Assembly: GCF_040372805.1 (NCBI RefSeq) | Contig: NZ_BAABWJ010000010.1 | Span: 124,001 to 188,000 of the forward strand | Source of the DNA: Pseudoteredinibacter isoporae_A | Lineage (GTDB): Bacteria > Pseudomonadota > Gammaproteobacteria > Pseudomonadales > Cellvibrionaceae | DNA length: 64,000 bases | Reading direction: 5' to 3' | Part shown: one piece after another, positions 16,273-25,689 of the stretch | Position numbering within the stretch: the stretch's first letter is position 1 | Layout: every line of letters starts with the position of its first letter | Program-made: the position numbers and the translations under genes | Notes under the pieces: model-generated | The model's input: only the letters and a program-made list of their open reading frames with translations | Told to the model about the DNA's origin: nothing | The model's database searches: none

Positions 16273-18272
16273 CAACAGGCCTCCAGATTTAAAATGTTCA
16301 CTGCGTTGATGGATGCTGGTTGGAGTTCATGGGCGTCAAAGTCGAACAGACGGCTGTAGAAATACAACTCGCCTTCGAGCGATGCCACAATTGCCTCGGC
16401 ACCTCGAAAACCATGACCTTCGCCCTCAAATGGCACATAGGCGACGGGCACTTTTTTATTGTCCAGTGCTTTGAGCATCGCTTCTGCTTGATTGGGCGGG
16501 ACGACTTTGTCTTCCAGTCCTTGGAAAAAAATGGCCGGGCAATTCAACTTTTCGACATGATGAATTGGTGAGCGCTGCTGGTATATCTCTTGAGCATCAG
16601 GGTATGGGCCAACAATGGAATCGAGATAGCGCGCCTCGAATTTGTGGGTGTCTCGCGCGAGAGTTTCCAGGTCGCCAATGCCATAGTGGCTGGCACCAGC
16701 AGCAAAGGTATTGGAAAAGGTCAGGGCCGCGAGCACTGTGTAACCGCCTGCGCTGCCACCTTTGATGCAGAGACGTTGGGGATCGGCCAGACCTTTGTCG
16801 ACCAGATATTGTGCGCCGGCGCAAACGTCTTCTACATCCTTAATGCCCCACTGTCCTTTGAGGCTGTCACGATACGGTCGCCCGTAACCCGTGCTGCCAC
16901 GATAGTTGATATCAAACACGGCAAAGCCGCGGCTGGTCCAAAACTGAATTTTTACACTCAGTGCGGTTTCAGTGGCGCCGGTTGGGCCGCCATGACACAA
17001 CACGATTAGCGGTGCTTTCTCACCAGGCATTGCTTGATATTGCGGGTTGCAGGGGGCGTAATAAAAACCGTGAGCGGTTTCACCACCTGCGGCGAAGCTC
17101 AAGGGCTGTGGTGTTGAGATGTAGTCTGGATTCAGTTCGATGCTACTGCTGCTGCAAACCGAAGTGATGTTTTGCTTGTGCCATTGGCAAAGTTGGCTGG
17201 CCGATTGGCTGTTGGCTGCAAAAAACAATGCACGTCCTTCCGCGCATTGGATCATGGAAATGTCATCGTATGGGCTTTCGATGGGGCGCAGTGTTTTTTG
17301 CTCGATGTCCAGCTCGGCGAATTGCCAACGGCCATTCTGTGTGTAGCAACAGGCCAGGGTCTCGTTGTCTAAAAAGCCATAACAGCTCATGCCGAATACC
17401 CATTGAGGAGTAGCAAATTCAGCATTCATTGGTTGCAGGGCTTCCAGGCTCTGTTGCTCGAAGCAATAGCGATAAAGGTTCCACCAATCGTTGCAATCGG
17501 AAACGAAATACAGATTGCCATCAGGCCCGAAGCTGGGTTGGAAAATGGATTCCTGTCGAGCGTGTAAATCTGAAGATGCGAGCGCCGACATTCTCTGTTG
17601 ATTGCCGGCATTTCCTTGGGCATCGAGCTGCACGACATAACATTCTGTCGCGTCCCAAGGCATATTGGGATGGTGCCAGCAAAGGTAGCTCAGACGTTTC
17701 CCGTCGGGACTCAGGCATGGATTTGAATAAAAATCCGCACCACTGAAGAGCGTCTCAAGCGTAGCTTTTGAGGCTTGATGAAAACGGATGCCCACAATCA
17801 TATTAGTGGGTTCATTTCCTTCGGCACAAGCGGCGTGATCTTCAGCAACGGCTATCAGGCGCTGTCGGCTTGCGTCCCAAATCAGGTCGGCAAAGCGAAC
17901 GTGTTCAAGCTCCGTTATTCTCGTGATAGTTTTATCGCCCAAGTTTAAACGATAAATGTCCTGATCTTTCGCGTTGACAAAAAAGGCAGCATCTTCAGTG
18001 AGGCAATAGCTGGCGCCTCCGTATTCGTGGCAGCTCGAGCGAACACTGTAGGGCTGAGGACTCAAATCTTCACGTTGCGCGGGATTGTTCTGGGGAGCAC
18101 GAACCAGCACAGAACGTCCTTTCTCCTGGGGGCGGCCTTCAAGCCAATAATTATAGTCCTGATAAATACGGGGCTCGCTGAGGCGAACGCTGTCAGCCAC
18201 GAGCAGTGATGCAGAAATTGGGGAGGCCCAGCTGCCAGAGGGGGCGGCGGTTTTATGGTTTGAACTTGTCAT
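16272..18272 (-). CDS. S9-family prolyl oligopeptidase/acylaminoacyl peptidase
   Basis: This 666-residue soluble serine peptidase has an N-terminal beta-propeller with TolB-like repeats (PSFGPDGNLYFVSD, PCLSPDGKRLSYL) and a C-terminal alpha/beta-hydrolase domain. The catalytic triad is readable as S507 in KGGSAGGY, D588 in GLEDKVVPP and H620 in GEGHGF. The oxyanion HGGPTGA and the NYRGSTGYGR loop match the S9C group. There is no signal peptide, so it probably trims short peptides in the cytoplasm. It is translationally coupled to greB by a 1-base overlap. Confidence 0.9.
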   Translation of the reverse strand: MTSSNHKTAAPSGSWASPISASLLVADSVRLSEPRIYQDYNYWLEGRPQEKGRSVLVRAPQNNPAQREDLSPQPYSVRSSCHEYGGASYCLTEDAAFFVNAKDQDIYRLNLGDKTITRITELEHVRFADLIWDASRQRLIAVAEDHAACAEGNEPTNMIVGIRFHQASKATLETLFSGADFYSNPCLSPDGKRLSYLCWHHPNMPWDATECYVVQLDAQGNAGNQQRMSALASSDLHARQESIFQPSFGPDGNLYFVSDCNDWWNLYRYCFEQQSLEALQPMNAEFATPQWVFGMSCYGFLDNETLACCYTQNGRWQFAELDIEQKTLRPIESPYDDISMIQCAEGRALFFAANSQSASQLCQWHKQNITSVCSSSSIELNPDYISTPQPLSFAAGGETAHGFYYAPCNPQYQAMPGEKAPLIVLCHGGPTGATETALSVKIQFWTSRGFAVFDINYRGSTGYGRPYRDSLKGQWGIKDVEDVCAGAQYLVDKGLADPQRLCIKGGSAGGYTVLAALTFSNTFAAGASHYGIGDLETLARDTHKFEARYLDSIVGPYPDAQEIYQQRSPIHHVEKLNCPAIFFQGLEDKVVPPNQAEAMLKALDNKKVPVAYVPFEGEGHGFRGAEAIVASLEGELYFYSRLFDFDAHELQPASINAVNILNLEAC

Positions 18273-18447
18273 AAGGTTTCTATTGTATTCTCAATATGGG
18301 CGTTGTTGGTTTGCGCATTTCTAAATCGCAGAGTGCCAAATAATGGATCTGATCAAGCACGGAATGGATAAAATTGTACCTCGTCATTCAGGCTTTATCA
18401 CTGTTCGCTTTTGCCTTGTCATAGGGCTTTAGGGTTTAATGCCTGCA

Positions 18448-18473
18448 CGAGGTTCCCTGTAGAGGGTGCCTCG
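18448..18473 (+). terminator. Leader hairpin upstream of tilS
   Basis: CGAGG (18448-18452) pairs with CCTCG (18469-18473), and CCCT with AGGG inside it, around a GTAG loop. It is followed by a T-rich stretch just 30 bases before the tilS start. No plus-strand gene lies upstream that would need a terminator, so it may be a leader attenuator or simply a structured 5' UTR. Confidence 0.3.
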
Positions 18474-18504
18474 ATTTTAAATACACTTTTAACAGCAATT
18501 GTAT

Positions 18505-19923
18505 ATGCCAAAGAGCTCTGAACTACAATCTATTGCCGATCATTGCCTGCTCCGCATTCGGGCCTTACTGCCGGATGGGTGGGGTAATCATGGCTCACTG
18601 ATTGTGGCGTATTCTGGTGGTTTGGATTCCACTGTCTTGTTGCATGCTATGGCGTATCTCTGGAGCGCTGGAGCGTTGGGTAACAGACGGCTTAAGGCCG
18701 TGCACGTCAATCATGGTTTGTCGGTGCAGGCTGATGAATGGCAGGCGCACTGTAAAGAGCAGGCCGAGTCGTTGGGCGTGGAATTTCACAGTGCCACACT
18801 GACTGTGGACAAAGCCCTTCCCAATGACGCCGGGGGGCTGGAAGCGGCGGCGAGAAAAGGTCGTTACCTAGCGTTTGAACGATTGATGGGTGAGGGGGAT
18901 GTGTTGCTCCAGGCGCATCACCAAAACGATCAGGCGGAAACCTTATTGCTCAGGTTAATGCGTGGGGCTGGGCCAAAAGGGCTTTCGGGTATGCCTGCCT
19001 GCCGTGCGCTGGCAAAGGGGCAGCTTGTTCGACCAATGTTGGATCTCAAGCGCGAACAGCTGCAACGCTGTGCCGAGGAGGTGTCCCTAAGCTGGGTGGA
19101 CGATCCCAGCAATCAAGATATTCGGATCGAACGCAATTATCTGCGCCAGGACATCTTGCCGCTTTTGGAAACACGTTGGCCGGGCTTTGCCGAACGTTGG
19201 GCGGCGACGGCGGATCTCTGTCGGCAAAATGAGGAGCAACTTGCAACGTATCAAGCACAGGAGTTGGATCGCTGTGACTGGCGCTCGGAGCGTTTGGGCA
19301 GCAGCTTGTGTCTGTCAACATTGCGGACCTTCCCGGAACATTCTCAGATAGGATTGATCCGCTCAGCCTTATCCCGCCTTGGGCTGGCCATGCCCAGTCG
19401 GGCCCAGCTTGCGGAGTTGAGGACTCAGATTCTGGGGGCGGTTCGTGAGGACAGTGAGGCGATGGTGCATACCGGTGCCTGCAGCTTTGCTGCCCATAAG
19501 GGCCGCCTATTCTGCTGGCCACAACAGGCTTTGTCCGAAGGGTGGCCCGAGGTCTGGCAATCGGGTCAAGCGCTGAGGCAGGGGAATGGTTGGGAATTGC
19601 TCGCCCATGAGGTGGACCAGACCGAGCCGGGTGTTTGGTTGGCACCGGAACTGGAGCTGAGAGGGCGTGAGGCCTTTAAGCGAGCTCAACCCACCTGGCG
19701 TCAGCACTCCCAGAGCACCAAGAAACTCCTGCAGGAGCAGGGTCTGGAGCCCTGGTTGCGCAAGCATATACCGTTTATCGCCTACGATGGCCAGCTTCTG
19801 GCGGTCGGTGATTTGTGGATCGAGAAGGCAGGCATTGACCATTGTCGCGGGGTGCCAGGGGCACGTTATTGCCAGCTGAGCTGGCGCCATCACGGACGCA
19901 ATAATGCCCCTAAATCCCCCTAA
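18505..19923 (+). CDS. tilS: tRNA(Ile)-lysidine synthase
   Basis: About 472 residues from ATG 18505. The PP-loop SGGLDS is at residues 37-42, then VHVNHGLSVQADEW, the QAHHQNDQAETLLLRLMRGAG segment, and the substrate-binding C-terminal domains (PTWRQHSQSTKKLLQEQGL, AVGDLWIEKAG). It modifies C34 of the CAU anticodon to lysidine with ATP and lysine, turning Met-like tRNA into an AUA decoder; it is essential. It begins the conserved pyrG block. In pseudomonads accA usually precedes it, whereas here a divergent peptidase gene does. No strong ribosome site is seen. Confidence 0.93.
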   Translation: MPKSSELQSIADHCLLRIRALLPDGWGNHGSLIVAYSGGLDSTVLLHAMAYLWSAGALGNRRLKAVHVNHGLSVQADEWQAHCKEQAESLGVEFHSATLTVDKALPNDAGGLEAAARKGRYLAFERLMGEGDVLLQAHHQNDQAETLLLRLMRGAGPKGLSGMPACRALAKGQLVRPMLDLKREQLQRCAEEVSLSWVDDPSNQDIRIERNYLRQDILPLLETRWPGFAERWAATADLCRQNEEQLATYQAQELDRCDWRSERLGSSLCLSTLRTFPEHSQIGLIRSALSRLGLAMPSRAQLAELRTQILGAVREDSEAMVHTGACSFAAHKGRLFCWPQQALSEGWPEVWQSGQALRQGNGWELLAHEVDQTEPGVWLAPELELRGREAFKRAQPTWRQHSQSTKKLLQEQGLEPWLRKHIPFIAYDGQLLAVGDLWIEKAGIDHCRGVPGARYCQLSWRHHGRNNAPKSP

Positions 19924-20107
19924 GTCATCAATTGAGTCTACCGGTCTTTTCTGGTAATCTGGCGTCCCATCTTGAGAGCGTTCTTGAAACCCGAAATAAA
20001 CATGTATTGACCCTGGCCAAATCACCGGGGACTCATGTCTATTGCCGTTTTAAAAGCGATTCTCCATCCACTACTTCAATACTGACTGCAAACATCAGGG
20101 CTTTTGC

Positions 20108-21739
20108 ATGACGCGTTTTATATTTGTTACTGGCGGGGTTGTCTCTTCATTAGGTAAGGGCATTGCCTCGGCGTCTCTGGCTGCCATTCTCGAAGCTCGT
20201 GGCCTGAGCGTGACCATTCTCAAGTTGGATCCTTACATCAACGTAGACCCGGGCACAATGAGCCCCTTCCAGCACGGTGAGGTTTACGTGACGGAAGACG
20301 GTGCCGAGACGGATCTCGACCTGGGCCACTATGAGCGTTTTATTCGCGGGCGTATGAGCAAGCGTAATAATTTCACCACTGGCCGCGTGTACGAGACGGT
20401 TCTGAAAAAAGAACGTCGCGGCGACTATCAAGGCGGGACGGTTCAGGTTATTCCCCATATCACCGATGAAATCAAGCGTCGGGTGATGGAAGGCGGTAAA
20501 GACGTCGATGTCGCTTTGGTGGAAATTGGTGGTACCGTGGGTGACATCGAATCCCAGCCATTTCTGGAAGCGGTACGCCAGTTGAAGGTTGAGTTGGGCA
20601 GTAATCGTGCGCAGCTCGTACACCTGACATTGGTGCCTTATATTGCGACGGCTGGCGAAACCAAAACCAAGCCTACCCAGCACTCGGTAAAAGAACTACG
20701 CACCATTGGCTTGCAGCCTGATGTATTGCTGTGCCGTTCCGAACAGATGATTGATCAGGATTCCTGCCGCAAGATTGCGTTGTTCACGAATGTGGAAGAA
20801 CGCGCGGTTGTACCTCTGCCCGACGCCGATACAATCTACAGCATCCCAGGCTTATTAAAATCCCAGGGGCTGGACAATATTATTCTGGAAAAATTTGGTT
20901 TGGCGGATCAGCCAGAAGCCGATTTATCCGAGTGGGATAAAGTGGTCGATGGCAAGTTGAACCCCGAGCGCCGTGTTACCGTTGCGATGGTGGGCAAATA
21001 TATGGATCTGCTGGATGCCTATAAGTCGTTGAATGAGTCTCTCGAACACGCTGGTATCCACACTCGCACCAAAGTGCATGTGAATTACATCAACGCCGAA
21101 GACGTTGAAGAGCAAGGCTTGGGCCTGCTGGATGGTGCCGATGCGATTCTGGTGCCCGGCGGCTTTGGCGAGCGCGGCCTGGAAGGCAAATTGATGGCGG
21201 TACGCCATGCACGTGAAAACAACATTCCTTATCTGGGGATTTGCCTGGGTATGCAATCGGTGGTGATTGAGTTTGCTCGTAATGTTCTGGGCCTGAAAAA
21301 AGCCAACAGCACCGAGTTTGATCCCAGCACTCCAGATCCTGTGGTGGGTCTGATTACCGAATGGATTAACGAAGAAGGTTCTGTCGAGCGTCGTGATGAA
21401 AATTCCGATTTGGGCGGTACCATGCGTCTGGGTGGTCAGGAATGCCGCCTGGAAAAATCGTCAAAAGTGGCTGAGATTTACGGCAGCGAGTTGGTTGTAG
21501 AGCGTCATCGTCACCGCTTTGAAGTAAACAATAATTACGTAGAGCGCTTGCAGAACGCCGGCCTGAAAATTGGTGGTTGGTCTGCGGATGATGAATTAGT
21601 CGAAGTGGTTGAGATCGAAGATCATCCCTGGTTTGTGGCGTGTCAGTTCCACCCTGAATTCACCTCGACACCTCGCGATGGCCACCCCTTGTTCACCAGT
21701 TATATTCAGGCGGCCAATAAAGCGGCAGGCAATAAATAA
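20108..21739 (+). CDS. pyrG: CTP synthase
   Basis: 543 residues, full length. The amidoligase half starts MTRFIFVTGGVVSSLGKGIA with the ATP-binding loop and LKLDPYINVDPGTMSPFQHG. The C-terminal class I glutaminase half carries the nucleophile Cys in LGICLGMQ and the His-Glu pair in CQFHPEFTS. It converts UTP to CTP using glutamine ammonia. It is followed 8 bases later by kdsA, consistent with an operon pyrG-kdsA(-eno). Confidence 0.97.
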   Translation: MTRFIFVTGGVVSSLGKGIASASLAAILEARGLSVTILKLDPYINVDPGTMSPFQHGEVYVTEDGAETDLDLGHYERFIRGRMSKRNNFTTGRVYETVLKKERRGDYQGGTVQVIPHITDEIKRRVMEGGKDVDVALVEIGGTVGDIESQPFLEAVRQLKVELGSNRAQLVHLTLVPYIATAGETKTKPTQHSVKELRTIGLQPDVLLCRSEQMIDQDSCRKIALFTNVEERAVVPLPDADTIYSIPGLLKSQGLDNIILEKFGLADQPEADLSEWDKVVDGKLNPERRVTVAMVGKYMDLLDAYKSLNESLEHAGIHTRTKVHVNYINAEDVEEQGLGLLDGADAILVPGGFGERGLEGKLMAVRHARENNIPYLGICLGMQSVVIEFARNVLGLKKANSTEFDPSTPDPVVGLITEWINEEGSVERRDENSDLGGTMRLGGQECRLEKSSKVAEIYGSELVVERHRHRFEVNNNYVERLQNAGLKIGGWSADDELVEVVEIEDHPWFVACQFHPEFTSTPRDGHPLFTSYIQAANKAAGNK

Positions 21740-21747
21740 GGTTAGCT

Positions 21748-22605
21748 ATGCAGCAGCAAGTGATTGAGTTGCCAGGCCACGGCATTAAAGTGGCCAACGA
21801 TTTGCCCTTCGTGTTATTTGGCGGAATGAACGTTCTTGAGTCCCGCGATCTCGCTATGAGTATCGCTGAGCACTATGTGACGGTATGTCAAAAGCTGGGC
21901 GTTCCCTACGTTTTCAAAGCGTCCTTTGATAAGGCCAATCGCTCTTCTATTCATTCTTTCCGTGGCCCGGGCCTGGAAGAAGGCTTGAAGATTTTTGCCG
22001 ACATCAAACAGACTTTTAATGTACCGGTGATTACCGATGTACACGAAGTGCACCAGGCTGTCCCTGTAGCTGAAGTTTGTGATGTGATTCAGCTGCCTGC
22101 GTTTTTGGCTCGCCAGACTGATCTGGTCGAGGCCATGGCCAAAACCGGCGCTGTAATTAATGTGAAAAAACCACAATTCCTGAGCCCGCCACAGATGAAA
22201 AATATCGTGGAAAAATTCCGTGAGTGTGGCAACGAGCAGGTTATGTTATGTGAGCGTGGCGCCTGTCACGGTTACGATAATCTGGTTGTCGACATGTTGG
22301 GTTTTGAAACCATGAAAGAAGTGAGCAATGGTGCCCCCATCATTTTTGATGTGACACATGCGTTGCAGTGTCGTGACCCAATGGGCGCCGCTTCTGGCGG
22401 TCGTCGTGCTCAAGTTGCTCAACTTGGCCGTGCTGGCATGTCATTGGAACTGGGTGGCCTGTTCCTTGAAGCGCATCCGAATCCCGATCAAGCCAAATGT
22501 GATGGCCCGTCCGCCTTGCCGCTGGACAAGCTGGAGCCATTCCTGGCCCAGATGAAAGCCGTTGATGACTTGGTGAAATCTTTGCCGACGCTGGATATCC
22601 AGTAG
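21748..22605 (+). CDS. kdsA: 3-deoxy-8-phosphooctulonate synthase (KDO-8-P synthase)
   Basis: 285 residues with the TIM-barrel signatures FVLFGGMNVLESRD, KASFDKANRSSIHSFRGPG, VITDVHE, NVKKPQFLSPPQM and FDVTHALQ. It condenses arabinose 5-phosphate with PEP to KDO-8-phosphate for lipopolysaccharide inner core. It starts 8 bases after pyrG, so the genes are co-transcribed. Confidence 0.96.
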   Translation: MQQQVIELPGHGIKVANDLPFVLFGGMNVLESRDLAMSIAEHYVTVCQKLGVPYVFKASFDKANRSSIHSFRGPGLEEGLKIFADIKQTFNVPVITDVHEVHQAVPVAEVCDVIQLPAFLARQTDLVEAMAKTGAVINVKKPQFLSPPQMKNIVEKFRECGNEQVMLCERGACHGYDNLVVDMLGFETMKEVSNGAPIIFDVTHALQCRDPMGAASGGRRAQVAQLGRAGMSLELGGLFLEAHPNPDQAKCDGPSALPLDKLEPFLAQMKAVDDLVKSLPTLDIQ

Positions 22606-22668
22606 AGCAAGCACAAATACTTATTCGTTTAAAACTGATACACACCTATAGCAGGAGCATCTTTAGCT

Positions 22669-23958
22669 ATGACTAAGATTGTTGATATTAAAGCCTTTGA
22701 AGTACTGGATAGCCGAGGCAACCCAACGGTGAATGCCGATGTTGTTCTGGAGAGTGGCGTTGTGGGTAGCGCCTGTGCACCTTCTGGTGCCTCAACCGGA
22801 ACCCGTGAAGCTCTGGAACTTCGTGATGGCGACAAAGGTCGTTACCTGGGTAAAGGTGTTTTGAAAGCGGTTGCCAATGTGAACGGCCCGATTAAAGATT
22901 TGCTGCTTGGTATGGACGTTGCTGATCAGCGTGGTCTGGATGAGGCGATGATTAACGCCGATGGCACCGACAACAAAGCCAATTTTGGCGCAAACGCCAT
23001 TCTGGCTGTTTCTCTGGCAGCGGCGAAAGCGGCAGCTGCGGATAAAAATATTCCACTGTATCAGCACATTGCCGACGTTAATGGTACGCCGGGTCAATAC
23101 AGCATGCCTGTGCCAATGATGAACATTATCAACGGTGGTGAGCACGCCGATAACAATGTGGATATTCAGGAATTTATGGTGCAGCCTGTTGCGGCCAAAA
23201 CCTTCACCGAAGCGTTGCAGGTGGGTGCTGAAATTTTCCACCAACTGAAAAAAGTATTGAGCGCAAAAGGCCTGAATACTGCCGTAGGTGATGAAGGTGG
23301 TTTCGCGCCGAACCTGGCCTCGAATGCCGATGCTCTGGCGGTAATTAAAGAAGCGACCGAAGCCGCTGGTTATAAGCTGGGTGAAGACGTGACTCTGGCT
23401 CTCGATTGCGCGGCTTCTGAATTTTACAAAGATGGTAAATACGATCTTTCCGGTGAAGGTAAAGTCTACGATGCGGCTGGTTTCAGTGACTATCTGGCGG
23501 GCCTGTGTGATGACTACCCGATCATTTCCATCGAAGACGGTCAGGATGAATCTGACTGGGACGGTTGGAAATACCAAACCGAAAAACTGGGCGAGCGTGT
23601 TCAGCTGGTGGGTGATGACTTGTTCGTGACCAACACCAAGATTCTGAAAGAAGGCATCGACAAGTCCATCGCAAACTCCATTCTGATCAAATTCAATCAG
23701 ATCGGCTCTCTGAGTGAAACGCTGGACGCCATCAAAATGGCGAAAGATGCAGGTTACACTGCAGTGATTTCCCACCGTTCCGGTGAAACCGAAGACACCA
23801 CGATTGCAGACCTGGCGGTTGCCACGGCTGCTGGCCAGATCAAAACCGGTTCTCTGTGTCGTTCTGATCGCGTGTCGAAGTACAACCGCTTATTGCGCAT
23901 CGAGGCTGAATTGGCTGAGCAGGCGCCGTATCGCGGCCGCGCAGAATTCAAAGCCTAA
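22669..23958 (+). CDS. eno: Enolase
   Basis: 429 residues with VDIKAFEVLDSRGNPTV at the start, the substrate loop ASTGTREALELRD, metal ligands in ALDCAASEF, SIEDGQDESDW and VGDDLFVTN, and the active-site block SHRSGETEDTTIADLAVA. It interconverts 2-phosphoglycerate and PEP, and in gammaproteobacteria it also joins the RNA degradosome. It follows kdsA by about 60 bases and is preceded by AGGAG. A strong hairpin terminator follows. Confidence 0.97.
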   Translation: MTKIVDIKAFEVLDSRGNPTVNADVVLESGVVGSACAPSGASTGTREALELRDGDKGRYLGKGVLKAVANVNGPIKDLLLGMDVADQRGLDEAMINADGTDNKANFGANAILAVSLAAAKAAAADKNIPLYQHIADVNGTPGQYSMPVPMMNIINGGEHADNNVDIQEFMVQPVAAKTFTEALQVGAEIFHQLKKVLSAKGLNTAVGDEGGFAPNLASNADALAVIKEATEAAGYKLGEDVTLALDCAASEFYKDGKYDLSGEGKVYDAAGFSDYLAGLCDDYPIISIEDGQDESDWDGWKYQTEKLGERVQLVGDDLFVTNTKILKEGIDKSIANSILIKFNQIGSLSETLDAIKMAKDAGYTAVISHRSGETEDTTIADLAVATAAGQIKTGSLCRSDRVSKYNRLLRIEAELAEQAPYRGRAEFKA

Positions 23959-23979
23959 GCGTAAAGTTCTATTTTCGCT

Positions 23980-24019
23980 CTCCATCGGCCAGCTCGCATA
24001 CGCGGGCTGGCCGATTGTG
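23980..24019 (+). terminator. Terminator after eno
   Basis: ATCGGCCAGC (23984-23993) pairs with GCTGGCCGAT (24006-24015). The stem extends inward by four more pairs including one G-U, with an ATAC loop, and is followed by TGTGTTTTAT. It should end the pyrG-kdsA-eno transcript. Confidence 0.75.
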
Positions 24020-24114
24020 TTTTATGGCTATTCACAGTTTGTGCAAAACTGTTTACCCTTAATGCCAATTAACTGTTCCCTGGAAACCCTTGAACACCAT
24101 CAGGTACCTCAATT

Positions 24115-24405
24115 GTGAATGCCGTTAAATGGATAAGCCTACTGCTATTGCTGCTCTTTTTGGGGCTGCAGTACCGCTTGTGGGTGGGCGAGGGAAGCCT
24201 GGCGCATATCGCTCGACTGGAGCGTGAACTTGAGCAGCAGGAGCAGACCAATGAACGCCTCAAGCAACGCAATAAATTGCTGGAAGTCGAAGTGGAAGCG
24301 CTGCGTAAAGGCAATGAAGCGATCGAAGAAAAAGCCCGCCGCGATATGGGCATGATCAAGGAAGGCGAAACCTTCTATATGGTTGTGGAGCCCAAGGATT
24401 CATGA
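24115..24405 (+). CDS. ftsB: Cell division protein FtsB
   Basis: 96 residues from a GTG start. One transmembrane helix (KWISLLLLLLFLGLQYRLWV) is followed by GSLAHIARLERELEQQEQ and a leucine-zipper coiled coil, ending with EEKARRDMGMIKEGETFYMV, all typical of FtsB (DivIC). It links FtsQ and FtsL in the septal complex. It overlaps ispD by 4 bases (ATGA), matching the usual ftsB-ispD-ispF order. Confidence 0.94.
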   Translation: MNAVKWISLLLLLLFLGLQYRLWVGEGSLAHIARLERELEQQEQTNERLKQRNKLLEVEVEALRKGNEAIEEKARRDMGMIKEGETFYMVVEPKDS

Positions 24406-25106
24406 GCACCCGATATTGGGCGGTGGTGCCCGCCGCCGGGATAGGTTCGCGCATGGCCAGCGATCGTCCCAAGCAGTACCTGTCTTTGCAGTCTAAAACC
24501 GTTATTGAGCATTCCCTGGCGCATCTGCTTTCCCATGAAATGATTGAAGCGGTGTATGTGCCCTTGGCTGAACACGATGCCTACTGGTCTGAATTGACGA
24601 TCAGCCATCACCCCAAAATCAAATCCTTACCGGGCGGTCGAGAGCGAGCCGATTCGGTTTTGAATGCCTTGAATGCCATTGGACATGTGGCGGCTGAGCA
24701 GGACTGGGTGCTGGTGCACGATGCCGCTCGCCCGTGTTTGCGAGCGCAAAGCCTGGATCAGATGATTCGCCAGCTGAGCGAAGACGTGACCGGGGGTATC
24801 CTGGCCAATCCAGTGAATGACACGATTAAAAAAGTGGTGCAGGGCAATGAGATTCGTGAGACGGTTGATCGCCGTCAGTTATGGCAGGCTCAGACACCAC
24901 AGATGTTTCGCTTCGGGCGATTGCGAGACAGTTTACAAGGTGCATTAGAGGCCGGCGCGAACATTACCGATGAAGCCAGTGCCATAGAATGGGCGGGGTA
25001 CTCCGCTAAAGTGATTAATGGCCCGAGTGACAATATCAAGATTACACGTGCTGAAGATTTGCCTTTGGCAGAATTTATTCTGGGGCGCCAGCGACCGCCT
25101 CTTTAA
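24402..25106 (+). CDS. ispD: 2-C-methyl-D-erythritol 4-phosphate cytidylyltransferase
   Basis: 234 residues. The nucleotidyltransferase motif VVPAAGIGSRMASDRPKQYL is at the N-terminus, with LPGGRERADSVLNAL, VLVHDAARPC and TDEASAIEW further on. It makes CDP-methylerythritol in the MEP isoprenoid pathway. Its start overlaps the ftsB stop, and ispF follows after about 40 bases, so adjacent MEP steps are co-expressed. Confidence 0.95.
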   Translation: MSTRYWAVVPAAGIGSRMASDRPKQYLSLQSKTVIEHSLAHLLSHEMIEAVYVPLAEHDAYWSELTISHHPKIKSLPGGRERADSVLNALNAIGHVAAEQDWVLVHDAARPCLRAQSLDQMIRQLSEDVTGGILANPVNDTIKKVVQGNEIRETVDRRQLWQAQTPQMFRFGRLRDSLQGALEAGANITDEASAIEWAGYSAKVINGPSDNIKITRAEDLPLAEFILGRQRPPL

Positions 25107-25144
25107 ATCAGAGGCCTCTTCTGGAAAATAAGAAAGGAGCCAGT

Positions 25145-25642
25145 GTGGCGACAGCAATACGAGTTGGACAGGGGTATGATGTCCACGCCTTTGAAGCGAA
25201 CGAGCCGTTCAAAACGCATATCATGATTGGCGGGGTCAGCATTGATCATGAGCGTGGTCTGAAAGCACATTCTGATGGTGACGTTTTATTGCATGCCCTC
25301 TGTGATGCGCTTTTAGGCGCGGCAGGGCTCGGGGATATTGGCAAGCACTTTCCGGATACCGATACGCAGTACAAAGGCATTGATAGTCGAGAGTTGCTGA
25401 GATTAGTGGTCCAGAAATTGTCCGAGTTACAGTATCAGCTGGTCAATGCCGACATGACTATTGTGGCTGAAGCGCCCAAAATGGCTCCCCATATTTCTGC
25501 CATGCGCGAACGCATTAGTGCGGATTGTGCCTGCGACCCTGGGGCCATCAATGTGAAAGCAACCACTACTGAAAAGTTGGGCTTTGCTGGACGCAAGGAA
25601 GGTATCGCCGCTTATGCCGTCGTCCTGATTGAAAAGGCGTAA
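25145..25642 (+). CDS. ispF: 2-C-methyl-D-erythritol 2,4-cyclodiphosphate synthase
   Basis: 165 residues from GTG 25145, with AAGGAG just upstream. The metal site is GYDVHAF plus the His in LKAHSDGDVLLHAL; the typical GDIGKHFPDTD and ATTTEKLGFAGRKEGIAAYA segments follow. It cyclises CDP-methylerythritol phosphate with release of CMP. The order ispD-ispF-truD is the standard gammaproteobacterial one. Confidence 0.96.
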   Translation: MATAIRVGQGYDVHAFEANEPFKTHIMIGGVSIDHERGLKAHSDGDVLLHALCDALLGAAGLGDIGKHFPDTDTQYKGIDSRELLRLVVQKLSELQYQLVNADMTIVAEAPKMAPHISAMRERISADCACDPGAINVKATTTEKLGFAGRKEGIAAYAVVLIEKA

Positions 25643-25689
25643 CCGCCAACCCCAGCCTTTGGAAACAGAGTCCTACTGGATCGAACAAC

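Noticed and set aside
20150..20683. 177-codon open frame antisense to pyrG
   Set aside because: Shadow of a conserved gene with no supporting signals.
22792..23775. 327-codon open frame antisense to eno
   Set aside because: It lies wholly opposite a highly conserved gene, has no ribosome site or family resemblance, and reflects the strong codon bias of eno.
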